DNA from: Protofrankia sp963555915
GTDB lineage: Bacteria; Actinomycetota; Actinomycetes; Frankiales; Frankiaceae
Assembly (NCBI RefSeq): GCF_963555915.1
Contig: NZ_CAUVXL010000019.1
Coordinates: 1-19,838 of the forward strand
DNA: 19,838 nt
Reading direction: 5' to 3'
Positions 11,821 through 18,878 of the stretch are shown piece after piece. How positions within the stretch are numbered: position 1 is the first letter of the stretch; every line of letters starts with the position of its first letter. The position numbers and the translations under genes are program-made. Under the pieces are notes generated by a model that did not search any database, was not told where the DNA came from, and saw only the letters and a program-made list of their open reading frames with translations.

Positions 11821-13701
11821 TCATGCTCCTTCCCGCGCGCCCGGCGGCCCCAGGCAGTCTGGCGGCTGGTCAGGAGCGGCTCGGGTGATGGTGATCGGCG
11901 ATTCGATGAGGAAAGCCTCCAGCGGCCGGTCGATCGGGGTGAACCAGGGTGCGCCGGCCGCGGCGTCCGGGGCGAAGCGCCAGCGTTTCGGGACTGCGCG
12001 AACCCCGACAGGATAGATCGTCAACTGTCCGTCCGGGCCGATGCGCAGCCGCAGGAAGTTCTTGTAATCGGCGATCCCCTGCGCGGCGAACAGTTCGTTG
12101 GTGTTCAGGCCCGCAATGCGGTCGGCCAGCCAGAGGTAGGCGGCGAGCACCTCGGTGGCGGCCAGACCACCGACCGCGACCACCAGCGGTAGCACCCCGG
12201 CCAGCAGCCACGTGCCGGGCAGCGGGCTGGCGACGGCGACGGCGCCGGCGATCACGGCGACGGCCAGGACGAGCTGGGTGAGCCCGTGCGCGACTCCGGC
12301 GACCCCACCGCGGGCGGTACGGCCGGCCTTGGTCAGCGCGACGCCGGCACCCATGACCCCGAGGCTCAGCGCGAGCCCGGGAACACTGTTGACCAGACCC
12401 TCGAACAGGCCTGGGACGCCGGCGTGCCGCAGCCCGGCCGCGATGGCGTCGAGGCGGCCCACGGCCCCTCGCCCGGTGGTCCCGCCAGCGCCGCCGATCG
12501 CCAGCGCCAGCAGCAGGTGGACGCCGCCGAGCAGTGCGATCAGACCTGGTGCGAACGCCGGCAGGCCGACGATGCCGGCGGCAAGCCGGCGGGACGTCTG
12601 CGCGTCCGGAAAAGTGCTGCTGGCCAGCTCGTAGTGCGCGGGCGGGTCGCTCTTGCCCGGTGCCCGCGACGCCGCCGGCGGCAGAACCAGCCGTTGCGGC
12701 AGCCGGTGGGTCGCGGACAGATAGGCGCCGCCACCACCGGCGGTGAACTTCTGGGCGGCGCCGCCGACCTCGGTGTACCGGGCACGTTCGCTGTCGCGGG
12801 CACATTCGCTGTAGCGGGCATAGTGGTGCCGGTCGCCGGTCAGGGACACCCGCACCTGTGCGCCGACTTTTCTGATGATCGTGCGTTCGAAGTAGTCGAG
12901 GACGGCATACGCCTCGGCATCCCCGTCGGCCGCACTCAGCCAGCTTGGTTTCGCGGAGCACAGGATGACCGCGTCACCGGGACGCATCTGCGCCGCGATC
13001 TCGATGAAGTACCGGCGCTGGGGGTCGTCGATGTAGGAGTCGAACTGGATGTCGATCCCGAGTAACCACCAGCGGTGCGGTAGCTGTACCGCGAAGTAGC
13101 TGCGGGTCTGCTCGGTGCGCCAGCCCCCGATGCTCGAACCCTGGCAGAAGACCCGCATGAATGCGGTGAGCCCGTCGTACCAGTCGTGGTTGCCGGGCAG
13201 CACGAACAGCCGCGGCGCCCCGGCGGGATCCGGGCACGTTCTGGGCAGCGCGGCGCGGTACGGGCCGATCAGCTTGTTCTCGTAGCCGGTGATGCTCGGC
13301 GTGGGGTAGCACTGATCACCGCCCATCACCAGCATCCGGCCGCGTGGGGTGGTCGTCCCGGCAAGGTCGAGGCTCGGCGTGGCCAGCAGCGAGGCCATCG
13401 CGTAGGTCGCGTCGAATCCGTCCCCGAGGTCGCTGACGTAGTCGAACCACAGCTCGCCACCGTCCGGCGCCTCGGCGTAACCAGGCGGTTCAGTGCCGTC
13501 CGACAGGTCAGCCGGCGGCGCGGCCGGTAGCGCCGCCATCTCCTCCCGCTTGTCGGCATAGGAGCCGAGCACCGCGCTGATACCCACCCGCACGGCGGTG
13601 GCGAACAGCAGCGAGGGCGAGAGCCATCGGGTCATGGTGGCACGGGCGAACCCGAGCGCGCGTTCGCTGTCGTCGGCGGGCCGGGGCGGTAGCTGCGTCA
13701 C
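11821..13701 (-). CDS. Membrane-anchored calcineurin-like metallophosphoesterase
   Basis: This 626-aa protein has an N-terminal hydrophobic segment (about 26-46), a metallophosphoesterase domain (about 80-345) and a C-terminal membrane region with about four to six helices (about 371-540) followed by a soluble tail. Metal-binding landmarks are SDLGDG (90-95) in place of the usual first DxH, GGDQ (127-130), GNHDW (170-174) and GDRHHY (289-294) in place of GHxH. GGGGAYLSATH (322-332) is also characteristic of this actinobacterial family. The substrate is unknown; a phospholipid or other phosphoester near the membrane is an inference. The GTG at 13701 is chosen because it overlaps the upstream stop as GTGA, implying translational coupling. 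The open frame reaches further upstream but there runs antisense-like Arg/Pro-rich sequence over the previous gene. An 18-bp repeat (12775-12828) lies just after GDRHHY. Confidence 0.87.
   Translation of the reverse strand: MTQLPPRPADDSERALGFARATMTRWLSPSLLFATAVRVGISAVLGSYADKREEMAALPAAPPADLSDGTEPPGYAEAPDGGELWFDYVSDLGDGFDATYAMASLLATPSLDLAGTTTPRGRMLVMGGDQCYPTPSITGYENKLIGPYRAALPRTCPDPAGAPRLFVLPGNHDWYDGLTAFMRVFCQGSSIGGWRTEQTRSYFAVQLPHRWWLLGIDIQFDSYIDDPQRRYFIEIAAQMRPGDAVILCSAKPSWLSAADGDAEAYAVLDYFERTIIRKVGAQVRVSLTGDRHHYARYSECARDSERARYTEVGGAAQKFTAGGGGAYLSATHRLPQRLVLPPAASRAPGKSDPPAHYELASSTFPDAQTSRRLAAGIVGLPAFAPGLIALLGGVHLLLALAIGGAGGTTGRGAVGRLDAIAAGLRHAGVPGLFEGLVNSVPGLALSLGVMGAGVALTKAGRTARGGVAGVAHGLTQLVLAVAVIAGAVAVASPLPGTWLLAGVLPLVVAVGGLAATEVLAAYLWLADRIAGLNTNELFAAQGIADYKNFLRLRIGPDGQLTIYPVGVRAVPKRWRFAPDAAAGAPWFTPIDRPLEAFLIESPITITRAAPDQPPDCLGPPGAREGA
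12775..12828 (-). repeat. 18-bp in-frame repeat within the metallophosphoesterase domain
   Basis: Three degenerate 18-bp units (GTACCGGGCACGTTCGCT type on the plus strand) encode ARYSEC, ARDSER and ARYTEV immediately after the GDRHHY metal-binding motif. Confidence 0.7.
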
Positions 13702-14390
13702 CGCGGCTCCCCGATGGCGTCGGCGTTCCCGGCGGGCACGAACGCACCGTAGACCTTCCAGAGGTCCCCGAGAAACAGCCGGCCGAACGTCTCCAGGCCG
13801 CGGGTGGCTTCGAGCGCAGAACCCGATACCCGAAACGTCGTGAGCTGCCGCAGAAAGTCCGGGATGTGGATCGTGATGATGCCGGCGGCGACGACCCGCG
13901 CACCCGCTTCGGCGGCGGCAGGGTCCGCAGGGTCTGCAGGGTCTGCAGGGTCTGCAGGGTCGGTATGGACATGGCCGGCGAGGATGCGGGTGTAGAGCGT
14001 CGAGGTGTCCCGCCACAGGTCGAACCCGGGGTCGTCGTGGACGTCCTTGAAACCGCTGAGCGTGAGCGGATGCCCGGCCGCATCCTGAAACGGCAGCCGG
14101 TAGAGCATCCGCCTGCGCCCGGGTGCATCGCCGACGAAGAGGTTGAAGACGCCTCCCTCGACCGGCTGCCGGCCGCCCAGGACATCGCAGTCGACATAGC
14201 CGTCGGCGACCGCCTCCCGCATCGGGTCGGCGGCAAAGGCGTGGACGTCCCCGGTGCGGATGGTGAGCCGGAAGTGCAGTGCGGTGGCCTCGGTCCGGCC
14301 CTGTTCGTAGCCACGCTGCGGGTCGGTCTCGTCCAGAGTGATGAAACCCTTCATCGTCTCGGTGAATTCAAGGCTCGTCGGTTCGGTCAT
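13698..14390 (-). CDS. Beta-rich protein of unknown function coupled to GMC oxidoreductase
   Basis: This 230-aa soluble protein has no signal peptide or membrane helix. The sequence has alternating-strand character: MKGFITLDE (13-21), ATALHFRLTIRTGDVHAF (36-52), GGVFNLFVG (79-87), RRMLYRLPFQDAAGHPLTLSGFKDV (93-117), FDLWRDTSTLYTRIL (123-137), IITIHIPDFLRQLTTFRVSG (171-190). From memory, this pattern resembles the middle region of larger fusion proteins in which a GMC/cholesterol-oxidase-like domain is followed by this segment and an alpha/beta hydrolase. If so, this is the free-standing version of that domain. That assignment is not proven here. An Asp-Pro-Ala run (144-158) comes from a 9-bp DNA repeat. 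The start at 14390 overlaps the GMC stop as ATGA and the end overlaps the phosphoesterase start as GTGA, so all three should be made together. Confidence 0.85.
   Translation of the reverse strand: MTEPTSLEFTETMKGFITLDETDPQRGYEQGRTEATALHFRLTIRTGDVHAFAADPMREAVADGYVDCDVLGGRQPVEGGVFNLFVGDAPGRRRMLYRLPFQDAAGHPLTLSGFKDVHDDPGFDLWRDTSTLYTRILAGHVHTDPADPADPADPADPAAAEAGARVVAAGIITIHIPDFLRQLTTFRVSGSALEATRGLETFGRLFLGDLWKVYGAFVPAGNADAIGEPR
13921..13965 (-). repeat. 9-bp in-frame tandem repeat, five copies, encoding DPA
   Basis: GGGTCTGCA-type units (plus strand) repeat five times and encode five successive Asp-Pro-Ala triplets. They form a surface-type linker between two beta-rich halves of the 230-aa protein. 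Confidence 0.9.
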
Positions 14391-16135
14391 GGCGCTGCCT
14401 CCGAAGCGTTGTGGGCATCGCGAACCGGATCGGAGGCCAGGACGTGTTCGGCGAGCCGATCGGCGAAGGCCGCGATGGTCAGGGATGGATTGGCGCCGAC
14501 CGGTCCGGGCATGGCGGCGCCGTCGGCGACATACAGGCCCCGGTGGCCGAACACCTCGCCCCATTGGTCGATCACCCCGCTGGTGATGTCCGCGCCCATG
14601 CCGGCGCCGCCGAGCGGGTGCACGGTGATGACCCGGGACAGCAGGCTGAGCGGGTTCTGCTGGAAATCACCGCCCATTTCCGTTGCGAGGTCATTCATGA
14701 TCCGTTCCAGTCGGTCGAAGTACGGCCTGCTGCCAGCGGGATAATCCGTAATCTGCAGGTAGTCGTCGTGTACCGACATGCGTCCGGTCGGGACGTCACG
14801 TCCCATGCCGAGCAGGGGCATCGAACCGGCGGATGCGGCCCCCGAGCCGAGTAGCCGACTGATTATCATGTCGATCTGGGGTGCCGGGTTGTCGACGATG
14901 CGTGATCGGATCATCTGGTAACCCGCGCTGACGACTCGTGCGGCCATGCCGGTCAGCTGGGCCGCTTCGATGAGCCATTCCGCGAAACCGGGATAACCGG
15001 CGTCCTCGATGTAACAGCCGCGCTCAGTGCTGGCGGGGATGGCGGGGATGGCGCCGTCACCATTGACGATGTCGTCGACCTGGTCGGGTACGCGAACGGC
15101 GGTGGTGATGACCGGCGCGTGCGCGCTGCCGAGGGACGCACCGGGCACCCCGCGGACGAAACCGAGCAGGTCACCGTTGCCGGAGAAACGCCGGCCGAGC
15201 ATACGGGAGATCCCGGGCAGGGCCGCGCGATTGCGTAGCAGCAGATAGGTGGTACCCAGAGTTCCGGCGGCGAGGACCAGGCGGTCACACGTGATTATTT
15301 GCTCCGGGATGGCGGCGAGGGCACCGGTATCACCTGGAGTGTGTAACACATAGCCAACTGTGTAGCCTCCACCATCCCGCGGGGTGATCGAACGTACCTC
15401 GTGGTGGACCCGAAGGTCCGCGCCATGGTGCGCCGCGGCGGACAGGTAGGTGTGGTCCAGGGTGTTCTTGCTGCCGTAGTTGCACCCGAGGTCGCACTCG
15501 CCGCATAACACACAGGTGATTCGCGGTCGCCCGTGAATGTTGCCGTAGCTCGGATCCGGGATGGGCGCGCCCGGCACGGGCGGGGTGCCGCCCGATGCGA
15601 ACGTCACCGCCAGCGGTGGCTGCTCGGCGGTGTAACCCAGGCGCCGCCCGGCCAGCGTGAGCAGCTCGGTGCGGCGGGAGGCCTGGTAGCCGGGTTGCCC
15701 GGCCGGGAACCGCTGGGCGCTCAGCATGGTCTCGACGGCCGCGTAGTGCGGTTCGAGGTCGGCCCGGGTGATCGGCCAGCTCTCGTACCCCCCGCCCGCG
15801 GGCGCATCCCGGATGAACCACTTCTCGTCCTTGCGGAGCAGCACGTTGGCATAGATGAGTGAGCCGCCGCCCAGACCGCTGGATACGACAGCCTCGAAGT
15901 CGGCGAACGACCATATGTCGAAAAGACCGTGGCGTCCCTGCATCGGGTCCCAGAAGTTCGCCGCGATGTCGGACGGCGAACGGGCGAATGACCCGGGGGG
16001 ATACGCCTTTCCCCGCTCAAGCACGACGACGCGTCGTCCTGCCTCGGCGAACCGGTACGCGGTTACCGCGCCGCCGAACCCCGACCCGACAACCAGTATG
16101 TCGGTGTGTTCAGCTCGAGTATCCTCGCGCGTCAT
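14387..16135 (-). CDS. GMC-family FAD oxidoreductase, cholesterol-oxidase-like
   Basis: This 582-aa flavoenzyme should oxidise an alcohol, possibly a sterol or another hydrophobic one. The FAD-binding motif VVGSGFGGAVTAYRFAEAG (15-33) is followed by VVVLERG (36-42) and SSGLGGGSLIYANVLL (85-100). The C-terminal catalytic region holds His506 in TVHPLGGAGMG, then GLYVADGAAMPGPVGANPSLTI, with Asn549 in the usual active-site position. Four cysteines at 208, 211, 214 and 218 (CVLCGECDLGC) form a CX2CX2CX3C cluster-like motif in the middle. No Tat or Sec signal is seen, so it is probably cytoplasmic. The ATG at 16135 is chosen because GGGGGA lies 7 nt upstream; the frame also allows an ATG at 16150 with no ribosome binding site. 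It heads the three-gene overlapping operon. The substrate cannot be read from sequence. Confidence 0.9.
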   Translation of the reverse strand: MTREDTRAEHTDILVVGSGFGGAVTAYRFAEAGRRVVVLERGKAYPPGSFARSPSDIAANFWDPMQGRHGLFDIWSFADFEAVVSSGLGGGSLIYANVLLRKDEKWFIRDAPAGGGYESWPITRADLEPHYAAVETMLSAQRFPAGQPGYQASRRTELLTLAGRRLGYTAEQPPLAVTFASGGTPPVPGAPIPDPSYGNIHGRPRITCVLCGECDLGCNYGSKNTLDHTYLSAAAHHGADLRVHHEVRSITPRDGGGYTVGYVLHTPGDTGALAAIPEQIITCDRLVLAAGTLGTTYLLLRNRAALPGISRMLGRRFSGNGDLLGFVRGVPGASLGSAHAPVITTAVRVPDQVDDIVNGDGAIPAIPASTERGCYIEDAGYPGFAEWLIEAAQLTGMAARVVSAGYQMIRSRIVDNPAPQIDMIISRLLGSGAASAGSMPLLGMGRDVPTGRMSVHDDYLQITDYPAGSRPYFDRLERIMNDLATEMGGDFQQNPLSLLSRVITVHPLGGAGMGADITSGVIDQWGEVFGHRGLYVADGAAMPGPVGANPSLTIAAFADRLAEHVLASDPVRDAHNASEAAP

Positions 16136-16334
16136 GTTTCCATCCCCCATACCCGCGGCATGCAGACTGGGAACACTCCGCCTACGGGCGGGATTGAGTC
16201 AACCACACCGACCCGGTGGCTGTGCAGAGCGTAGTCGTGTCCCCGACAGGGGATCCGGTGGCCTTTTCGCGAAGCCGTCGAAGGCCGACATCCGCCTCCG
16301 GACCGAATTCCGTCAGCCGATTGTCACCCGATTG
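16136..16334 (-). promoter_or_regulatory. Leader region of the GMC operon
   Basis: This interval of about 200 bp upstream of the GMC gene is large enough for a promoter and leader. It holds a small hairpin, TCCCC-GACA-GGGGA (16240-16253), and an 11-bp tandem repeat at its far end. No confident -35/-10 pair is visible. Confidence 0.35.
16143..16148 (-). promoter_or_regulatory. Ribosome binding site deciding the GMC start
   Basis: GGGGGA on the minus strand lies 7 nt before the ATG at 16135. It is part of the would-be first codons of the longer form from 16150, so it argues for the shorter protein. Confidence 0.65.
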
Positions 16335-16337
16335 TCA
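16316..16337 (-). repeat. 11-bp tandem repeat overlapping the SRPBCC stop codon
   Basis: On the minus strand TGACAATCGGG is followed by TGACAATCGGC and then TGAC. The first TGA is the stop codon of the SRPBCC gene. Confidence 0.8.
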
Positions 16338-16778
16338 GCCCAGCCGAGGCGCGAGGTTGTCCAGAACGCCGTTCCACAGCTTGCGGATGCCGATTGGCGC
16401 GAAGGTCCGCTCGAAGAAGCCACCGATCCCGCTCGCGCCCGACCAGCTCGTCTCCACCGATATCCGGGACGTTCCCGCGTCGGCGGGCGCAACGGTCCAC
16501 TCCGTGCGCAGAGTGGAGTTCTGGTCGGCTTCGATGAGCGTCCGGCCGGGAACGGGCGCGGATACGACCGCCTCGACGGTGCGGACGCGGCGGCGGGTCG
16601 CGTGCAGCTGGTAGCGGATCCGGGTACCGGCGCCGGTACCGCCCTCGACCACCTCGTAGTCGGTGATCATATCGGGCCAGGCCTCAGCGCGGCTGCCCTT
16701 GTAGTCGCCGAGCACATCCATGACCGTCGCCGGCGCCGCCGTCACGACCCGCTCCACCACTACCTTGATCTGCGCCAC
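16335..16778 (-). CDS. SRPBCC-fold (polyketide cyclase/START-like) protein
   Basis: This 147-aa protein has the layout of the SRPBCC superfamily, small helix-grip proteins that bind hydrophobic ligands in a deep pocket. It begins MAQIKVVVERVVTAAPATVMDVLGD, a first strand and helix typical of the family. The sequence continues with WPDMITDYEVVEGGTGAGT and RTEWTVAPADAGTSRISVE strands. It ends in a long C-terminal helix with a FFERTFAPIGIRKLWNGVLDNL pattern split across residues 122-143. The start is a GTG at 16778 with GGAG 5 nt upstream. The gene precedes the GMC oxidoreductase gene by 200 bp on the same strand. A role in carrying or sensing a lipid-like substrate for that operon is plausible but inferred. 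Ligand and catalytic status are unknown. Confidence 0.85.
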   Translation of the reverse strand: MAQIKVVVERVVTAAPATVMDVLGDYKGSRAEAWPDMITDYEVVEGGTGAGTRIRYQLHATRRRVRTVEAVVSAPVPGRTLIEADQNSTLRTEWTVAPADAGTSRISVETSWSGASGIGGFFERTFAPIGIRKLWNGVLDNLAPRLG

Positions 16779-16808
16779 CTGAACTCCGTTTCATGACCAC
16801 GCCGTCCC

Positions 16809-16842
16809 GGCCTCGCGGCCCGGTAGGCCTCGCGGCCCGGTA
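16809..16842 (-). repeat. Intergenic 17-bp tandem repeat, two copies
   Basis: GGCCTCGCGGCCCGGTA is duplicated exactly (16809-16825 and 16826-16842), followed by GGCCT. On the minus strand it forms GGCC-GCGA-GGCC mini-hairpins with a GNRA-type loop, about 20 nt after the stop of the membrane glycosyltransferase-like gene. It may contribute to termination or RNA stability. Confidence 0.85.
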
Positions 16843-16861
16843 GGCCTTGGTGAGTACCTTG

Positions 16862-18712
16862 TCACGACCGGCCCGGGGCACTGTCGAGCAACCAGAGGTC
16901 GACGCCGTCGACGTACCGCCCGGGTGCACCCGCCAGCCCCGTCAGCAAGGTCACGAGCTCGTCGTGGTGGTCGCTGGGGCCAAGGATGATCGTATTCAGA
17001 TGGTAGCGGTCGAAGGTGGCCGCCAGCCCGGGTTGTCGCAAGGCCGCCGCCGCGGTGCTCTGGCCCGTCGCGACGGCGATGAGGGCCGAGTTCAGCGGGT
17101 CGGTCTCCGGGTGGAAGCTGGACCGTCCAAAACGGTCGGGGACCGTACAGTAGCAACCCGGCATGGCGAAGCGAAAGTCAGCCTGCGCCTGCCAGAGCAT
17201 CGCGATGTTCTGCTGGGGATACGGGTAGGGCACGACCAACGCTGTCGCAGCCGCGGGCAGGTTGTCGACCTGCGGGCCGGTGAAGAACCTCGGTGTGGCG
17301 GTGCTGAAGGTGATGGGCGTGGCCGGTACCAGCGGTACCAGTGCGGCGGCGGCAACGACGCCGGTGGCGGCGCGCAGCCGTGGTGGCCGTGCCTGGTCGA
17401 GCCAGAGCGCGATCATCACGCTCGCCGCCAGCGCGAGGTACAGCGACAGCCGGGACGGCAGTGCGTTGTGGAGCACCGGCCCCAGCTCCAGCAGGCGCCA
17501 TGGCAGCGGGATGCGGGTGCCGCGCCCGCCGACGTGCAGGTGCGGGCCGAGCGACAGGACGGCGACGACGGCGAACAGCGGCGCACACACGGCCACGAGC
17601 GGGTTGCGGCGCAGCCGCACCGCGATGAACGCGAGCAGGGCCAGCAGCGGGAGGCCGACGTAGCCGCTGACCTCCACCGCGTTGCCGGAGAACCGCAGGC
17701 TCTCCCGGACCGCGACGTCCGGGCCGAGCGCCTGTAGCGGTGTGGGCGTGGCGAAGGTGAGCAGGTCCGACACTGCGATGTCCGACGGCTGGATTGATCC
17801 GTGGACGCGCTGCGGGCCGAAGAACTGGATGTAGAGCGGCCAGGCGAGCAGCACGGTGGCGACGACCGCGCAGACCGCGAGTCCGCGTACCGCCGCCGCG
17901 GCACGCGGGCGGACCTGGTCGCGGTGGCCCATGCACAGGATCGCGATGCCGATGACCGCCACCACCGCCGATGTCGCCAGTACCTCTTCGCTGATCAGCG
18001 CCTGGGCGGCCACGGCCGCACCGAGCAGCCCGCCGGTCCGCGTGACGGTGCGTTGGCGGATGAGCAGGTCGTCCAGCAGCAGCACGAGGATCGGGGGAAA
18101 GAGCGCGAACGACAGGTGCAGGTGCCCGTAGGAAGCGCCGATGATGTACGGGCTGAAGCCGTAGAGCAGTCCGGCGACGGCGGCGGGGAACGCGGCGGTC
18201 CAGCGCCGCATCACCAGGAACATCACCCAGCCGGACAGCGCCGGCGCGAGCGTGGTCAGCACCTGGAAGGCCACGAGCGGCCCGGCCAGCACGGTGATCG
18301 GCGCGGCCACCACACCGAGCAGCGGCACGCCGGTGCTCCACATGATGTTGACGCCGTCCGGGGCGTTCAGAAAGTGGGTGACGAACGGGTCGAGCCCGTG
18401 GGAGATCGCGTAGGGCGTCCAGGCCAGGTACCAGGAGAACAGAATGGCGTCACCGCCGCCGTAGACCCTGCTACCCAGCGCCGTCCAGCCGTTCCAGAAT
18501 AACGCCACGGACAGTGCGCAGAACATTGCGAGGATCCCCGCTGCGACCAGCCACCTCTTCCTCCACGTGGCGGTGTTCCGCACCGGGGCGGCCACCGGGG
18601 CGGCGAGCGGGCTGCCAGCGCCGATGTCTGTTGCCACACCGGTGTCTGTTGCCACACCGGTGTCTGTTGCCGTATCGACCTCCGAGAGCGCACTGATCTC
18701 AGCAGCCGTCAC
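16862..18712 (-). CDS. Large polytopic membrane protein, GT-C glycosyltransferase-like
   Basis: This 616-aa protein has an N-terminal cytoplasmic tail with TDTGVA repeats (about 13-30), then roughly eleven to twelve transmembrane helices (about 50-470), then an exported C-terminal domain of about 140 residues. The first exported loop has GGGDAILFSWYLAWTPYAIS followed by HGLDPFVTHFLNAPDGVN, with an acidic residue early in the loop. This is typical of actinobacterial membrane proteins related to GT-C sugar transferases, which use polyprenyl-phosphate sugars. The exported tail contains FAMPGCYCTVPDRFGR with two close cysteines. No donor or acceptor can be assigned. The GTG at 18712 is chosen because GAGGGG sits 6 nt upstream. 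An ATG at 18718 touches the same site directly and the frame extends to 18778. The gene follows the helicase on the same strand. Confidence 0.78.
   Translation of the reverse strand: MTAAEISALSEVDTATDTGVATDTGVATDIGAGSPLAAPVAAPVRNTATWRKRWLVAAGILAMFCALSVALFWNGWTALGSRVYGGGDAILFSWYLAWTPYAISHGLDPFVTHFLNAPDGVNIMWSTGVPLLGVVAAPITVLAGPLVAFQVLTTLAPALSGWVMFLVMRRWTAAFPAAVAGLLYGFSPYIIGASYGHLHLSFALFPPILVLLLDDLLIRQRTVTRTGGLLGAAVAAQALISEEVLATSAVVAVIGIAILCMGHRDQVRPRAAAAVRGLAVCAVVATVLLAWPLYIQFFGPQRVHGSIQPSDIAVSDLLTFATPTPLQALGPDVAVRESLRFSGNAVEVSGYVGLPLLALLAFIAVRLRRNPLVAVCAPLFAVVAVLSLGPHLHVGGRGTRIPLPWRLLELGPVLHNALPSRLSLYLALAASVMIALWLDQARPPRLRAATGVVAAAALVPLVPATPITFSTATPRFFTGPQVDNLPAAATALVVPYPYPQQNIAMLWQAQADFRFAMPGCYCTVPDRFGRSSFHPETDPLNSALIAVATGQSTAAAALRQPGLAATFDRYHLNTIILGPSDHHDELVTLLTGLAGAPGRYVDGVDLWLLDSAPGRS
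18625..18678 (-). repeat. 18-bp in-frame tandem repeat near the N terminus of the membrane protein
   Basis: TGTCTGTTGCCACACCGG (plus strand) occurs exactly twice (18625-18642 and 18643-18660) with a degenerate third copy. It encodes successive TDTGVA hexapeptides in the cytoplasmic N-terminal tail. Confidence 0.88.
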
Positions 18713-18852
18713 GGGCATCCCCTCACGTCGTCGCCGGCGAGCCGCCTCGTCCGGAGCACACCGTCGTGGCGCGGACATCGCGCTGTGTGCTGGACTCTGC
18801 TGTCCTGGACGTCTCGCCAGCGTTTCGGACTCTTCCCCGCAGAAGCAGGAGT

Positions 18853-18878
18853 GTAGGTCACCGGAAACAGGTGACTAC
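18853..18878 (-). terminator. Weak hairpin at the helicase 3' end
   Basis: GTAGGTCACC (18853-18862) pairs with GGTGACTAC (18870-18878) with one bulged base and a 7-nt loop, overlapping the helicase stop codon. It may be a partial terminator or a processing signal before the downstream membrane-protein gene. Confidence 0.35.

Noticed and set aside
13702..14016. N-terminal extension of the metallophosphoesterase
   Set aside because: The extra 105 residues are PCRPCRPC-type shadow of the DPA repeat in the upstream gene. The GTGA overlap gives a natural start at 13701.
14391..14564. N-terminal extension of the 230-aa protein into the GMC gene
   Set aside because: Arg-rich shadow composition. 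The ATGA overlap at 14387-14390 gives the better start.
16779..16861. Small minus-strand gene starting at the ATG at 16794
   Set aside because: The frame is short and runs out of frame over the start of the SRPBCC gene, which has its own GGAG ribosome binding site and clear fold signature.
17178..18341. 387-aa minus-strand frame inside the membrane-protein gene
   Set aside because: It is a shifted frame of the same strand, Arg/Ala-rich, with no hydrophobic segments, while the main frame encodes a coherent polytopic protein.
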